Shown in pieces: positions 35,848-43,809 of a stretch of 64,000 bases of DNA. The DNA is from JAXLYX01 sp046351215. Its GTDB lineage: Bacteria; Myxococcota_A; Polyangia; Polyangiales; Houyiibacteriaceae. The position numbers and the translations under genes were made by a program. Where the stretch lies: assembly GCA_046351215.1 (NCBI GenBank), contig JAXLYX010000008.1, positions 434,001 to 498,000 on the forward strand, read 5' to 3'. A model generated the notes under the pieces. The model made no database searches and was not told the DNA's origin. It worked only from the letters and a program-made list of their open reading frames with translations. Each line of letters opens with the position of its first letter. Position 1 is the first letter of the stretch.

Positions 35848-36405
35848 ATGGAACGCCCGATCCCGCTCCGCGAGAGACCGATCGACATCGCGCTCGTCGG
35901 CTTCTTCCTGCTCAACTTCTTCTTCATCACGTACATCGTCGACATCGAGCAGATCACCCTGCCGAGCACGGCGCCCGGCTGGGAGTACCCGCTCTGGCCG
36001 CCGAAGCCCTTCGTCGACCTGATCCATTGGTACGGCAACGGCTTCGATCCGGTGTTGATGGCGCGGCCACCGTGGTGGAAGGCGACGATCTGGATCGACG
36101 CGCTCTTCTTCGGCCCGTTTTACGCCTTCGCGATCCACGCGTTCGTGAAGGGCAAGAACTGGATCCGGGTCCCGACCCTGCTCTGGGCGGCCACGCTCAT
36201 GACGAACGTCACCGTCATCATGTCGGAGGAGATGTACGGACCGCATGCGACGCCGCATCGCGCGCTCGTCTGGGCCTTGAACATCCCCTGGCTGCTCTTC
36301 CCCACGATCGCCATCGTCCGCATGTGGAGGTCCGAGAAGCCCTTCACGCGCGTGGTCGCCGAGGACGACGCGGTCGCGACGACGAACGCGGGGCTCGCCG
36401 AATGA
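35848..36405 (+). CDS. EXPERA-domain membrane protein (TMEM97/EBP-like)
   Basis: A 185-residue protein with four predicted transmembrane helices. The ATG at 35848 has a GAGGAG site and removes an Arg/Pro-rich upstream stretch. It aligns well by eye with human TMEM97/MAC30: TYIVDIEQ (D32), IHWYGNGFDPVL (D67), ARPPWWKATIWIDALFF (D84) and FVKGKNWIRVPTLL. The two acidic residues that shape the TMEM97 ligand site are kept, and the third is Asp instead of Glu. The EXPERA fold also includes emopamil-binding sterol isomerase. A sterol-isomerising or sterol-binding role is inferred. The stop overlaps the start of the SDR gene. Confidence 0.82.
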   Translation: MERPIPLRERPIDIALVGFFLLNFFFITYIVDIEQITLPSTAPGWEYPLWPPKPFVDLIHWYGNGFDPVLMARPPWWKATIWIDALFFGPFYAFAIHAFVKGKNWIRVPTLLWAATLMTNVTVIMSEEMYGPHATPHRALVWALNIPWLLFPTIAIVRMWRSEKPFTRVVAEDDAVATTNAGLAE

Positions 36406-37238
36406 CCTCCTTCGCCACGAAGTACGGCCCCTACGCCCTCGTCGCCGGAGCGAGCGAAGGCCTCGGCGCGGCCTTCGCCGAGGAGCTGGCCTCGCGCGGC
36501 CTCTCGCTCGTGCTCGTCGCACGGCGTGCCGACAAGCTCGAGGCCTTCGCCGCGTCGCTCCGCGCGAAGCATCCGGTCGACGTGCGCACCGTCTCCCAGG
36601 ATCTCGCGTCGAAGACGCTCTGGGACGACCTCGCGCCGCATCTCGAGGGCCTCGAGATCGGCCTGCTCGTCTACGACACGGCCTACTACACGATCGGCCC
36701 CTTCTTCTCGCAGGATCTCGCGAGCCAGGAGCGGCACCTCGACGTGAACTGCCGGGGCCCGCTCGTCCTCGTGCACCACCTCGGCGCGAAGATGGTCGAG
36801 CGGGGACGCGGCGGGATCCTCCTCGTGAGCTCGCTCTCGGGCAATCAGGGAGGCCCGCTCCTCGCGCACTACGCGGCGACGAAGGCCTACCTCACGGTGC
36901 TCGCCGAGGGGCTCTGGTACGAGCTGCGCGGCAAGGGCGTCGACGTCCTCGCGAGCACCGCGGGAGCGATCGAGACGGCGAACTACGTCCGCACGGCGCC
37001 GAAGCCCCTCTCCTTCGGTCCCGCGCCGATGAAGCCGATCGACGTCGCGCGGGAGAGCCTCGACGCGCTCGGGAAGGGGCCGACCTTCGTCCCGGGGCTC
37101 GCGTACCGGTTCTCGGCCTTCCTCACGAGCCGCCTCATGCCGCGCCGGGCCGTCGTGAAGATGATGGCCGACACGACGAAGCAGATGTACGGCGACAGGG
37201 CGATCGTCGTGAACGCGAAGCTAGGCGGGGGGGACTGA
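36402..37238 (+). CDS. Short-chain dehydrogenase/reductase
   Basis: A 278-residue classical SDR coupled to the EXPERA gene by an ATGA overlap. Cofactor motif GASEGLG (16-22), then DVNCRGPLVLVHHLGAKM, catalytic Ser in LLVSSLSGNQ and YAATK (Tyr and Lys), and a post-active-site ASTAGAIETANY. It resembles the very-long-chain 3-oxoacyl/17-beta-hydroxysteroid type. It is the last gene of the operon. With the 3-beta-HSD-like enzyme and the EXPERA protein it could carry out oxidation and reduction steps on a sterol or long-chain lipid. Confidence 0.88.
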   Translation: MTSFATKYGPYALVAGASEGLGAAFAEELASRGLSLVLVARRADKLEAFAASLRAKHPVDVRTVSQDLASKTLWDDLAPHLEGLEIGLLVYDTAYYTIGPFFSQDLASQERHLDVNCRGPLVLVHHLGAKMVERGRGGILLVSSLSGNQGGPLLAHYAATKAYLTVLAEGLWYELRGKGVDVLASTAGAIETANYVRTAPKPLSFGPAPMKPIDVARESLDALGKGPTFVPGLAYRFSAFLTSRLMPRRAVVKMMADTTKQMYGDRAIVVNAKLGGGD

Positions 37239-37242
37239 AGTC

Positions 37243-38271
37243 TCAGCGCTGGTAGCCGACGAAGAGCCCGCCGCTCGCACCGACGGTCGTCGGGCCGTCC
37301 GTCAGGTCGCCGAGCAGCGCGCCCGCGCGCGCTTCGAGGCTCAGGAAGATGCCGCGCTTCAGGTCGAATTGGGAGACGTGCACGGCGTTCGCCACGATCG
37401 CCTGGGCGGAGAAGTCGTAGCCGACCTCGAGGCCGAGCCTCCACTCGTAGAAGCGCGACCAGCAAGCGCAGCGCGCGAGGAACTCGCCCGTCAGCTGGTT
37501 GAACGAATGTCCGAGCCCGGTGTCCGCGAAGAGGTGCTGGTAGTTCACCGAGAAGACGAAGGGCTCGTAGTTGAAGCCCACCGAGGTGCGGAAGAACATC
37601 CCTCCGAAGTAGCCCTCGGCCACGGACGTGGGGGCGTTCACGCCTCGCTCGATCAGATCGTAGCCGCCGTAGCCCATGCCGGCCCGGAGCTCGAAGTGCG
37701 GCACGTCGTGCCCGACGCGGCTGATCGCCTCGCGTCGCGAGCACTGCTGCGCCGCCGGCTGCGCGGACGGCGGCACCGCGAGCACGCAGCCCGTGCCCGG
37801 CTCGTAGACGAAGCTCGTGGGGCAGGCGACCGAGCCGACGCAACGTCCCGTCGGATCCGGATGCGAGCCCGCGGGACACGTGATCGCCTGCACGATGCAG
37901 CGACCGTCGACGAGCCGACCGTCCGCGCCGCACGTCGCGGGCCGCACGCAGCGATCGCCGTCGGCCGTCGTGCCCTCCGGACAGACCGCCGGGCGGTTGC
38001 ACTGCCCGCCCTCGAGCTGGCTGCCCTCCGGGCAGTGGAGCATCTCGGGGACGCACGTGAATCCGCCCGAGTCGAGCCGGAAGCCCTGGGGGCAGGTCGG
38101 CGTGCCGACGCAGGCGTGGGCCGCGTCCAACCACGCCGAGCCCGGCGGACACCGGGGAGCGCGCCCGCGGCGCCTCGGCGTCGTGCCCTGGGCATCCGCC
38201 ACCGAAGCGAAGGCGACCAGCGCGGCGAATGCGACGAACGCGGCGAGCGACCGAGCCCTGCGGCCTTCCAT
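37243..38271 (-). CDS. Cys-rich repeat protein with C-terminal outer-membrane barrel
   Basis: A 342-residue exported protein. After a signal peptide (AAFVAFAALVAFASVADA) come about six repeats of the form C-P-x-G-x(3-8)-G-x(3-6)-C (CPPGSAW..CVG, CPQGFRL..CVP, CPEGSQL..CNR, CPEGTTA..CVR, CGADGRL..CIV, CPAGSHP..CVG), residues about 40-155. The C-terminal half has alternating aromatic strands (FELRAGMGYGGYDLIERG, FFRTSVGFNYEPFVFSVNY, GLEVGYDFSAQAIV, LFVGYQR) that end in a terminal aromatic-Arg, as in small outer-membrane barrels. It may display the Cys-rich module at the surface. It lies tail-to-tail with the SDR, 4 bases apart. Confidence 0.7.
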   Translation of the reverse strand: MEGRRARSLAAFVAFAALVAFASVADAQGTTPRRRGRAPRCPPGSAWLDAAHACVGTPTCPQGFRLDSGGFTCVPEMLHCPEGSQLEGGQCNRPAVCPEGTTADGDRCVRPATCGADGRLVDGRCIVQAITCPAGSHPDPTGRCVGSVACPTSFVYEPGTGCVLAVPPSAQPAAQQCSRREAISRVGHDVPHFELRAGMGYGGYDLIERGVNAPTSVAEGYFGGMFFRTSVGFNYEPFVFSVNYQHLFADTGLGHSFNQLTGEFLARCACWSRFYEWRLGLEVGYDFSAQAIVANAVHVSQFDLKRGIFLSLEARAGALLGDLTDGPTTVGASGGLFVGYQR

Positions 38272-38357
38272 GCGAACCCCCTCGGTACCGACTCGGGGGA
38301 GCTACGCACCCCGCGAGGCGAGGCAACGCGGAAGACGGCGGGGCCCGGAACCGTGCC

Positions 38358-38552
38358 TCAGTCGTCGACGAGCGTGATCGCCTGCTCGGGGCAGAGGCTC
38401 ACGGCGTCCTGCGCGACCTCGATGTCGTCCGCCTCGAGCACGTTCTTGTAGACGTGCGCCTTGCCATCGTCGCCGAAGCCGATGAGCGTGGGCGCGGCGC
38501 CCTGACACTGTCCGTGCTGCTTGCACTTCGACTGATCGATCACGAGCTTCAT
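38358..38552 (-). CDS. 3Fe-4S ferredoxin (P450-type)
   Basis: A 64-residue ferredoxin that starts at MKLVIDQ with AGAGGT upstream. Cluster ligands are C10, C16 and C54 in KCKQHGQC and LCPEQAI. His13 occupies the position of the missing fourth Cys, so a [3Fe-4S] cluster is expected. Such small ferredoxins serve bacterial P450s and some desaturases. The nearest P450 is 26 kb away (10926-12305), and the desaturase at 31982 is another possible client. The upstream region has a perfect TnnAACnnGTTnnA site (38570-38583) and, on the minus strand, a CTAGAAC element. Confidence 0.92.
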   Translation of the reverse strand: MKLVIDQSKCKQHGQCQGAAPTLIGFGDDGKAHVYKNVLEADDIEVAQDAVSLCPEQAITLVDD

Positions 38553-38569
38553 GGGGACCTCTCGAGGAG

Positions 38570-38583
38570 TGAAACGTGTTCTA
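38570..38583 (-). promoter_or_regulatory. Candidate TetR/KstR-like operator of the ferredoxin gene
   Basis: TGAAACGTGTTCTA fits TnnAACnnGTTnnA exactly. It lies 18 bases upstream of the ferredoxin start at 38552. The core GAACACGTTTC is shared with the site in front of the diiron gene (8347-8357). The consensus is recalled from KstR of actinobacteria; a similar TetR regulator is inferred. Confidence 0.5.
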
Positions 38584-38683
38584 GTTTGACACGAACGAGC
38601 CCTCGGCAAGAGGGAATTCTTCCGGAATTCGCAGCACGAACGCCGGACCCCACGATCCACGGAGGGTAATCGTCGTTACCGAC

Positions 38684-39676
38684 TCAGACGCCGAGGACGC
38701 GCACGCCGTGGTCGTTCCGCTCGGTGAGGATCTCGAAGGCGGCGCGGCTCGCCGTCACGAGCGTCACGCGCCGTCCGTGCCTCGGCTCGAGCGTCACGGT
38801 GCACCGCGCGATCTTGGTGTTGAGGCAGGTCTTCCGACCGCCGGGCGGGTTGTCGTAGGGAAGGCCGACGAAGTCCTCCGCATGCGCCTCGATCGTTCCC
38901 TCGACGCGCGCTTCCTTCGTCTCGGTGGCGAAGGTCCAGCGGAAGAAGTCGTAGCGACCGTCGCCCCGGAGCGCGGTCGGGATGGTGTTGAGCCGGTATT
39001 CGCGGCCCTCGTGCCGGAGCACGGCGAGGGTCATCCACGGGGTGCGTACCGGGCCGATCTTCACGCGGGCGGTCGAGACCTCGAGGAAGGAGGAGGGCGC
39101 GTCGTCGAAGCCGGCGACCTGTCCCCAGGCGTATTGGTCCGTGTGCTTCGAGCCCCAGTTGTGGTTCTGGCTCCCGACCCAGCCCTCGATGGGCACGGCC
39201 TTCCCGTCGACGACGAGCCGTCCGTCGAAGGTGGCGAGCGGCGAGCCGACGAGGGCCTTCGCCTTCGGGAAGGGGCCGTCGTAGAGGTTCTCCGGCAGGA
39301 AGAGGAGCGGAGGCTCCTTCGTGGCGTAGCGGAGGTCCCAGCCGATCGTGTGCCCGAGCGCGCTCGCCTCGCCGACGAGCCCCTTCGCGTCGAGGCGGGA
39401 GCCGCCGATCGTCGCGTCGAGCCCGTAGCCCTGGAAGGCGCAGCGCGCGTAGGGCACGACCTCCTTCACCGCCGTGATCGCCTTCGTCTCGCCGTCGAAG
39501 TGGATCGCCCAGAGCTCGCCGACCGCGTCGCGGGGGCGGCCCTTCGGCACGAAGACCGTGTAGCGGATCCAGAACGCGAGGGGTCGCGACGGATGGTTCG
39601 CCCGCTGGAAGTAGCTCTCGTAGTGGCCCTGGGCCCCGCCGTCGTAGCGGAAGCCGTTGCAGACGTCCCGGTCCAT
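38684..39676 (-). CDS. Lipocalin/CrtC-AttH-like beta-barrel protein
   Basis: A 330-residue soluble protein that starts at MDRDVCNGF with GAGGA upstream. Conserved-looking motifs are GHYESYFQRANHPSRPLAFW, VGELWAIHF, GWVGSQNHNWGSKHTDQYAWGQ and LPYDNPPGGRKTCLNTK. The HNWG..H..YAWGQ box and the length recall the AttH/CrtC/tocopherol-cyclase-like lipocalin superfamily, but I cannot place it in a named family. A role in binding or hydrating a hydrophobic substrate is possible. It is divergent from the GMC oxidase, with a perfect operator-like palindrome between them, which suggests shared control and pathway. Confidence 0.6.
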   Translation of the reverse strand: MDRDVCNGFRYDGGAQGHYESYFQRANHPSRPLAFWIRYTVFVPKGRPRDAVGELWAIHFDGETKAITAVKEVVPYARCAFQGYGLDATIGGSRLDAKGLVGEASALGHTIGWDLRYATKEPPLLFLPENLYDGPFPKAKALVGSPLATFDGRLVVDGKAVPIEGWVGSQNHNWGSKHTDQYAWGQVAGFDDAPSSFLEVSTARVKIGPVRTPWMTLAVLRHEGREYRLNTIPTALRGDGRYDFFRWTFATETKEARVEGTIEAHAEDFVGLPYDNPPGGRKTCLNTKIARCTVTLEPRHGRRVTLVTASRAAFEILTERNDHGVRVLGV

Positions 39677-39752
39677 GGATTCCTCGCGTCGATTTCTACC
39701 AAGACCCTCTCGCCTTCGGGAAATCATGACTGCATAATCGCTTTTTGAAAAG

Positions 39753-39768
39753 GTGACCGTTTGGTCAC
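39753..39768. promoter_or_regulatory. Palindromic operator between the lipocalin-like and GMC genes
   Basis: GTGACCgtttGGTCAC has perfect 6-base arms around a 4-base spacer and sits in the most AT-rich stretch of the area. A TTGAAA at 39745-39750 could be a -35 for the GMC gene, so a bound dimer would cover that promoter. The divergent gene starts at 39676. This arrangement is typical of TetR-family sites. No regulator is adjacent. Confidence 0.55.
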
Positions 39769-39788
39769 TGTTGATCTCGGAGGGCTCC

Positions 39789-42239
39789 ATGGCGGACGGA
39801 TCGGTCGGGCGGACGGCCCGGGGAAGGCTCGGCGAAGGGGAGGTCCGACTCCTCCTCTCCCTGGCCGAGGCGGCGACGCCGGCCGGCGAGCACGTGCGGG
39901 CTCCGAGCCTCGACATGGTCCAGCGGATCGAGGCCCTGCTCGAGCCGGCTGGAGCGAGCGCGGCCACGGGCTACGGCGCGCTGCTCCACGCGCTCGATCT
40001 CGCCTCGTTGCCCATGGTCGGCAAGCGGCTCTCGGAGCTCCCGGTGGAGACGCGGCTCCGGGTGCTCGGCGAGCTCGCCGATGGCGCCGCCACGCATTGG
40101 CTCGTGCGGGCGGCCACCACGCCGATGAAGGTCGCGCAGGTCACGCGGCCCGGCATGCCGGATCATCTCGGCGCGAACGTCGGCCTCGGCTCGCTCCCCG
40201 TGGTCGAGGAGCACCACCGTTGGGGCGAGCGCGTGATCGACGCGCGCGACATGCCCGACGGCGAGACGATCGAGGTCGACTGCGTCGTCGTCGGCACGGG
40301 CGCCGGTGGCGCTCCGGTCGCGCACGCGCTCGCCGCCAAGGGCCACGCCGTGCTCGTGCTCGAGGAGGGCGGGTTCTACACGCGGAAGGATTTCCGCGGG
40401 CGCGCGATCGATCGCGGTCTCGCGATGCAGAAGCAGCGCGCGCTCTTCGGCAACGCCTTCATCGCGCTCCCGACGGGCAGCACGGTCGGAGGCTCGACGA
40501 CGATCAACTCCGGCACCTGCCTCCGCACGCCCGCCGAGGTGATGCGTCGATGGCGCTTCGAGCACGGCCTCTCCGACGTGCATCCCGAGTCGATGGAGCC
40601 CTTCTTCCGCAAGGTGGAGGCGATGCTCGAGGTCACGCGGGCGACGCCGGAGACGCTCGGCGGCTGCGCGCGCGTGGTCGCGCGTGGGGCCGAGGCGCTC
40701 GGCTGGTCCCATCACGCGCTCCCCCGCAACGCGCCGGGCTGCGACGGCCAGGGTCTCTGCTGCTTCGGCTGCCCGACGGATGCGAAGCGCTCGACGAACG
40801 TCAGCTACCTGCCCGCGGCGCTCGACGCCGGAGCGATGCTCTTCCACCACGCGCGCGTCGAGGAGGTCCTCGTCGCGGGCGGACGCGCGGTCGGCGTCGT
40901 CGCGCGTGCGAAGGGCGGCTCGGACCAGCGCCTCCGCGTGCTCGCGAAGACGGTGGTGCTCTCGGGTGGCTCGATCGGGACTCCGGCGATGCTGCTCCGT
41001 CAGGGGCTCGCGAATTCGTCGGGCGAGGTCGGGAGGAACCTCACGGTCCATCCCTGCTCGAACGCCTGGGCCCTCTTCGACGAGACGATCGAGGGCTGGA
41101 AGGGGATCCCCCAGGGATATGGCATCGACGAGTTCGCGCACGAGGGCATCCGTTTCGAAGGAGCGTTCGTCCCGCTCGACATCGCCGCGCCGACGCTGCC
41201 GGCGGTCGGAAGGGCATGGACCGACTTCGTCGATCGCTTCGATCGCATGGCCTGCTTCGGCTTCATGCTCGCGGAGACGTCCCGCGGACGCGTGATCCTC
41301 GGGCCCGGCGGCGAGCCCCAGCTCGCCTACTACCTCAACGACACGGATCGTCGCCGCATGATCCGCGGTCAGGCCCTCCTCGCCCGCATGTTCCTCGCGG
41401 CCGGTGCGAAGGCCGTGATCACGGGCATCCACGGCTGGCCGACGATCACCTCCGAGAGCGACGTCGAGCGACTCGAGCGCGAGGCTCCGGAGACCGTGGG
41501 CGCCTCGCGCCTCGACGTCGCTGCCTTCCATCCGCTCGGCACGTGTCGGATGGGGCGCGATCCGAAGACCTCCGTCGTCGGTCCGACGAACGAGACCCAC
41601 GACGTGCCGAACCTCTTCCTCGTCGACGGCTCCACCGTGAACGGACCGCTCGGCGTGAACCCCCAGGTGACGATCATGGCGATGGCGGAACGAGCGAGTG
41701 GATACGTGGATCGACGGATCGAGGCTTCCGGGAGGGCGCCTTCGCGTCCGAGGAAGGCGATCGAGGGGCTCCCCGCGATCGAGTTCACGGAGACGATGGG
41801 CGGTCACGTCCGCTTCCGCGGCGAGGTCCAGGAGCGCGAGGCGGCCTTCACCGTCCGCTGCGCGACCTCGGAGCCGCGGTCGATGGCGCGCGGCCTCCTC
41901 CGCCCCGAGGGGGGCGTCCTCCTGCTCGAGGGCACGGCCACGATCGAGGGCCTCGCCACGCGCGTGCCTTGCGTGGGCACCCTCGCGATGCATCCGAAGA
42001 AGCGCCAGGGAACCCTCGTCTACGACCTCGACTTCGAGGGAGACGACGGCCTCGCCTACCACCTCCACGGCGAGAAGAGCGTGAAGCTCGCCTCGGTGCT
42101 GAGCGGCATGACGACGCTCGCGACCGAGATCGCGCGGAGCGGAGACGGGCAGCCGGTGGCGAAGGGCACGCTCCGCTTCGCGATGTCGGACCTCCTGCCC
42201 TGGCTCGGGACGTTCCGGTTCCGGTTGACGGAGCGCTGA
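39789..42239 (+). CDS. GMC-family oxidoreductase, long-chain-alcohol/cholesterol-oxidase-like
   Basis: An 816-residue flavoprotein; the ATG at 39789 has GGAGGG five bases upstream. A helical N-terminal region (1-160) precedes the FAD domain with VVVGTGAGGAPVAHALAAKG and LVLEEGG. TGSTVGGSTTINSGTCLRTP and GLCCFGCPTDAKRSTNVSYLPAAL match long-chain alcohol oxidases. FHPLGTCRMG carries the likely active His, and VDGSTVNGPLGVNPQVTIMAMAER closes the FAD site. A C-terminal lipocalin-like domain (about 690-816) follows, as in some cholesterol-oxidase relatives. Likely oxidises a long-chain or sterol alcohol. The stop abuts a truncated haloperoxidase. Confidence 0.85.
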   Translation: MADGSVGRTARGRLGEGEVRLLLSLAEAATPAGEHVRAPSLDMVQRIEALLEPAGASAATGYGALLHALDLASLPMVGKRLSELPVETRLRVLGELADGAATHWLVRAATTPMKVAQVTRPGMPDHLGANVGLGSLPVVEEHHRWGERVIDARDMPDGETIEVDCVVVGTGAGGAPVAHALAAKGHAVLVLEEGGFYTRKDFRGRAIDRGLAMQKQRALFGNAFIALPTGSTVGGSTTINSGTCLRTPAEVMRRWRFEHGLSDVHPESMEPFFRKVEAMLEVTRATPETLGGCARVVARGAEALGWSHHALPRNAPGCDGQGLCCFGCPTDAKRSTNVSYLPAALDAGAMLFHHARVEEVLVAGGRAVGVVARAKGGSDQRLRVLAKTVVLSGGSIGTPAMLLRQGLANSSGEVGRNLTVHPCSNAWALFDETIEGWKGIPQGYGIDEFAHEGIRFEGAFVPLDIAAPTLPAVGRAWTDFVDRFDRMACFGFMLAETSRGRVILGPGGEPQLAYYLNDTDRRRMIRGQALLARMFLAAGAKAVITGIHGWPTITSESDVERLEREAPETVGASRLDVAAFHPLGTCRMGRDPKTSVVGPTNETHDVPNLFLVDGSTVNGPLGVNPQVTIMAMAERASGYVDRRIEASGRAPSRPRKAIEGLPAIEFTETMGGHVRFRGEVQEREAAFTVRCATSEPRSMARGLLRPEGGVLLLEGTATIEGLATRVPCVGTLAMHPKKRQGTLVYDLDFEGDDGLAYHLHGEKSVKLASVLSGMTTLATEIARSGDGQPVAKGTLRFAMSDLLPWLGTFRFRLTER

Positions 42240-42918
42240 GGCCCTCGCCGCGATCGCCGCCTGGGGCCTCGAGCGCTACTACGACGGCGGCCGGCCGTTC
42301 TCGATGATCCGCTACATGGCGAGCATGGGCCAGTGCTCCGATCCGTCGGCGCCGGGCTTCGATCCCATGGGCATCCGCCTCGTGCCCGGCCTGATCGAGG
42401 TGATCACGAGCGAGACCACGGCGCCCGGGCAGCGTCATGCCGCGCTCGCGGGTCACGAAGGCGAGATCGCGCTCCGCGGTTGGCTCGGACAGCCGTCGGA
42501 TCCGAGGTCGCAGAAGCTCGGCGTCGATTGGATCCTCGGGATCGCGTGGAGGCCCTACCAGCGGGACGACTTCGTCACCCCGCCGTTCCCCGGGTACATC
42601 TCGGGCCACAGCACCTTCAGCCGTTCGGCGGCCGAGGTCCTCGCCGCGATCACGGGCGACGAGTTCTTCCCCGGCGGGTACGCCGAGTTCGTCGCGAAGA
42701 AGAACGAGTACCTGGTCCACGAGCAGGGCCCGACGCAGACGGTGCGTCTCCGTTGGGCGACCTACTTCGACGCCGCCGATCAGGCGGGCATCTCGCGCCT
42801 CTACGGAGGCATCCATCCCCGGACCGACGATTTCACGGGTCGGCGCGTCGGCTCGACGGTCGGCCGGGGAGCGTATGCGCTCGCGAAGACCTACTTCGAG
42901 GGCAGCGCGAGGCCGTGA
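42229..42918 (+). pseudogene. 5'-truncated vanadium haloperoxidase-like gene
   Basis: An open frame in a different phase from the GMC gene shows haloperoxidase similarity from its very first codons after a TGA at 42226-42228: AAIAAWGLERYYDGGRPFSMIRYM, then PGYISGHSTFSRSAAEVL and GISRLYGGIHPRTDDF. These match the RP, SGH and R-x-Y-G-G-I-H vanadate-site motifs of PAP2/vanadium haloperoxidases. Such proteins are usually 500 residues or more, so at least 300 N-terminal residues are missing. Similarity begins at the end of the GMC gene, which points to a deletion joining the two. The first ATG (42304) could still give about 204 residues containing the motifs. Confidence 0.7.
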
Positions 42919-43012
42919 TGCGCTCGTCTCACGGGTGATTCCCCCTGCCTGTCCCCTGGCCTAGGGCGTAGTCTCGGAGTCGACGAAAGTCGCGACCGAT
43001 GGCCGGCCGTGC

Positions 43013-43018
43013 TAGCTA
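43013..43018 (+). promoter_or_regulatory. -10-like element (TAGCTA) before the outer-membrane protein
   Basis: TAGCTA in GCTAGCTA lies 45 bases before the GTG at 43064, leaving room for a leader with an AAGGGAGGA site. It resembles the other TAGnnT elements, but without a convincing -35. Confidence 0.25.
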
Positions 43019-43063
43019 CGTCGGGCGAGCGGGCGTACGTCCGGTCGACAAAGGGAGGAACAC

Positions 43064-43786
43064 GTGAAGACCAAGAAGTCTTTCCTCGGTTCGAAGCTCG
43101 CGGTCGTGGCCGCGGTGGCCGGGCTCCTGCTCGGTGCCGCTAGCGCCCAGGCCCAGGCTCCGGTTCCGAGCAGCAGCACGCCGAGCATGATCGGCGGTCA
43201 GGTCGTCGGCTCCGGCCGTTTCGTGATCGGTGCGACGACCGGCTACCCCGAGACGCAGCTCCGTCTCATCTGGGGTCTCAGCAACAAGTTCGACATCGGC
43301 TTCACGGGCGGCCTCAGCTACGGCACGAACGCCATCGCCGGCATCCGTCAGCGCGTCGGCGGCGACTTCCAGGTGCCGCTCCGCTGGACCCTCGCCACCA
43401 AGCCGAAGTTCAACGTCGCCATCCGCGCCGTCCCCTACTTCCGCATCGGCCAGTACGAGCCGGCCTTCGGCTTCGGCGGCGTCGTCGGCGCCCGCTTCGG
43501 CATCCCGCTGCCGAAGGTCTTCACCCTGATCGTCGGCTTCGAGCAGCGTCTCGGCTTCGGCAGCTACGGCGGCCAGCAGGTCTGCACGGGCTTCGGCTGC
43601 ACGACCTCGAACCGCTTCAACTTCTTCGACGGAGCTTCGTACGCGGTCTTCGCGATCGAGAGCTTCTTCAAGAACAAGTGGTTCTTCAACCTCGAGTTCG
43701 ACGGCGGCGGCTACTACGGCTCGAACAACGCCGGCGGCCACGGCCTCTTCAACGCGCACGTGGGCTTCGGCGTCCAGCTCCACTGA
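43064..43786 (+). CDS. Abundant outer-membrane beta-barrel protein
   Basis: A 240-residue exported protein with a GTG start and a near-perfect AAGGGAGGA ribosome-binding site. The signal peptide ends at about residue 30 (LLLGAASAQAQA). The mature part alternates aromatic and small residues (LRLIWGLSNKFDIGFTGGLSYG, FNVAIRAVPYFRIG, FGFGGVVGARFGIPLP, FNLEFDGGGYYG, AHVGFGVQLH), as in 8-10-stranded barrels, and contains one Cys pair (CTGFGC). Strong C-ending codon bias, a strong ribosome-binding site and a strong terminator suggest high expression. Family not recognised. Confidence 0.75.
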   Translation: MKTKKSFLGSKLAVVAAVAGLLLGAASAQAQAPVPSSSTPSMIGGQVVGSGRFVIGATTGYPETQLRLIWGLSNKFDIGFTGGLSYGTNAIAGIRQRVGGDFQVPLRWTLATKPKFNVAIRAVPYFRIGQYEPAFGFGGVVGARFGIPLPKVFTLIVGFEQRLGFGSYGGQQVCTGFGCTTSNRFNFFDGASYAVFAIESFFKNKWFFNLEFDGGGYYGSNNAGGHGLFNAHVGFGVQLH

Positions 43787-43809
43787 GCACGGACCCGGGC
43801 ACGACGAAG

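Noticed and set aside
33157..36522. A 1121-codon open frame on the minus strand
   Set aside because: Only the last 259 codons (M15 peptidase) are real; the remainder is antisense to the dehydrogenase/TetR/EXPERA operon.
42229..42918. A frameshift joining the GMC oxidase to the haloperoxidase-like part as one fusion protein
   Set aside because: The GMC gene already ends with its complete C-terminal domain, and the haloperoxidase part lacks its own N-terminal half, so a deletion junction explains it better.
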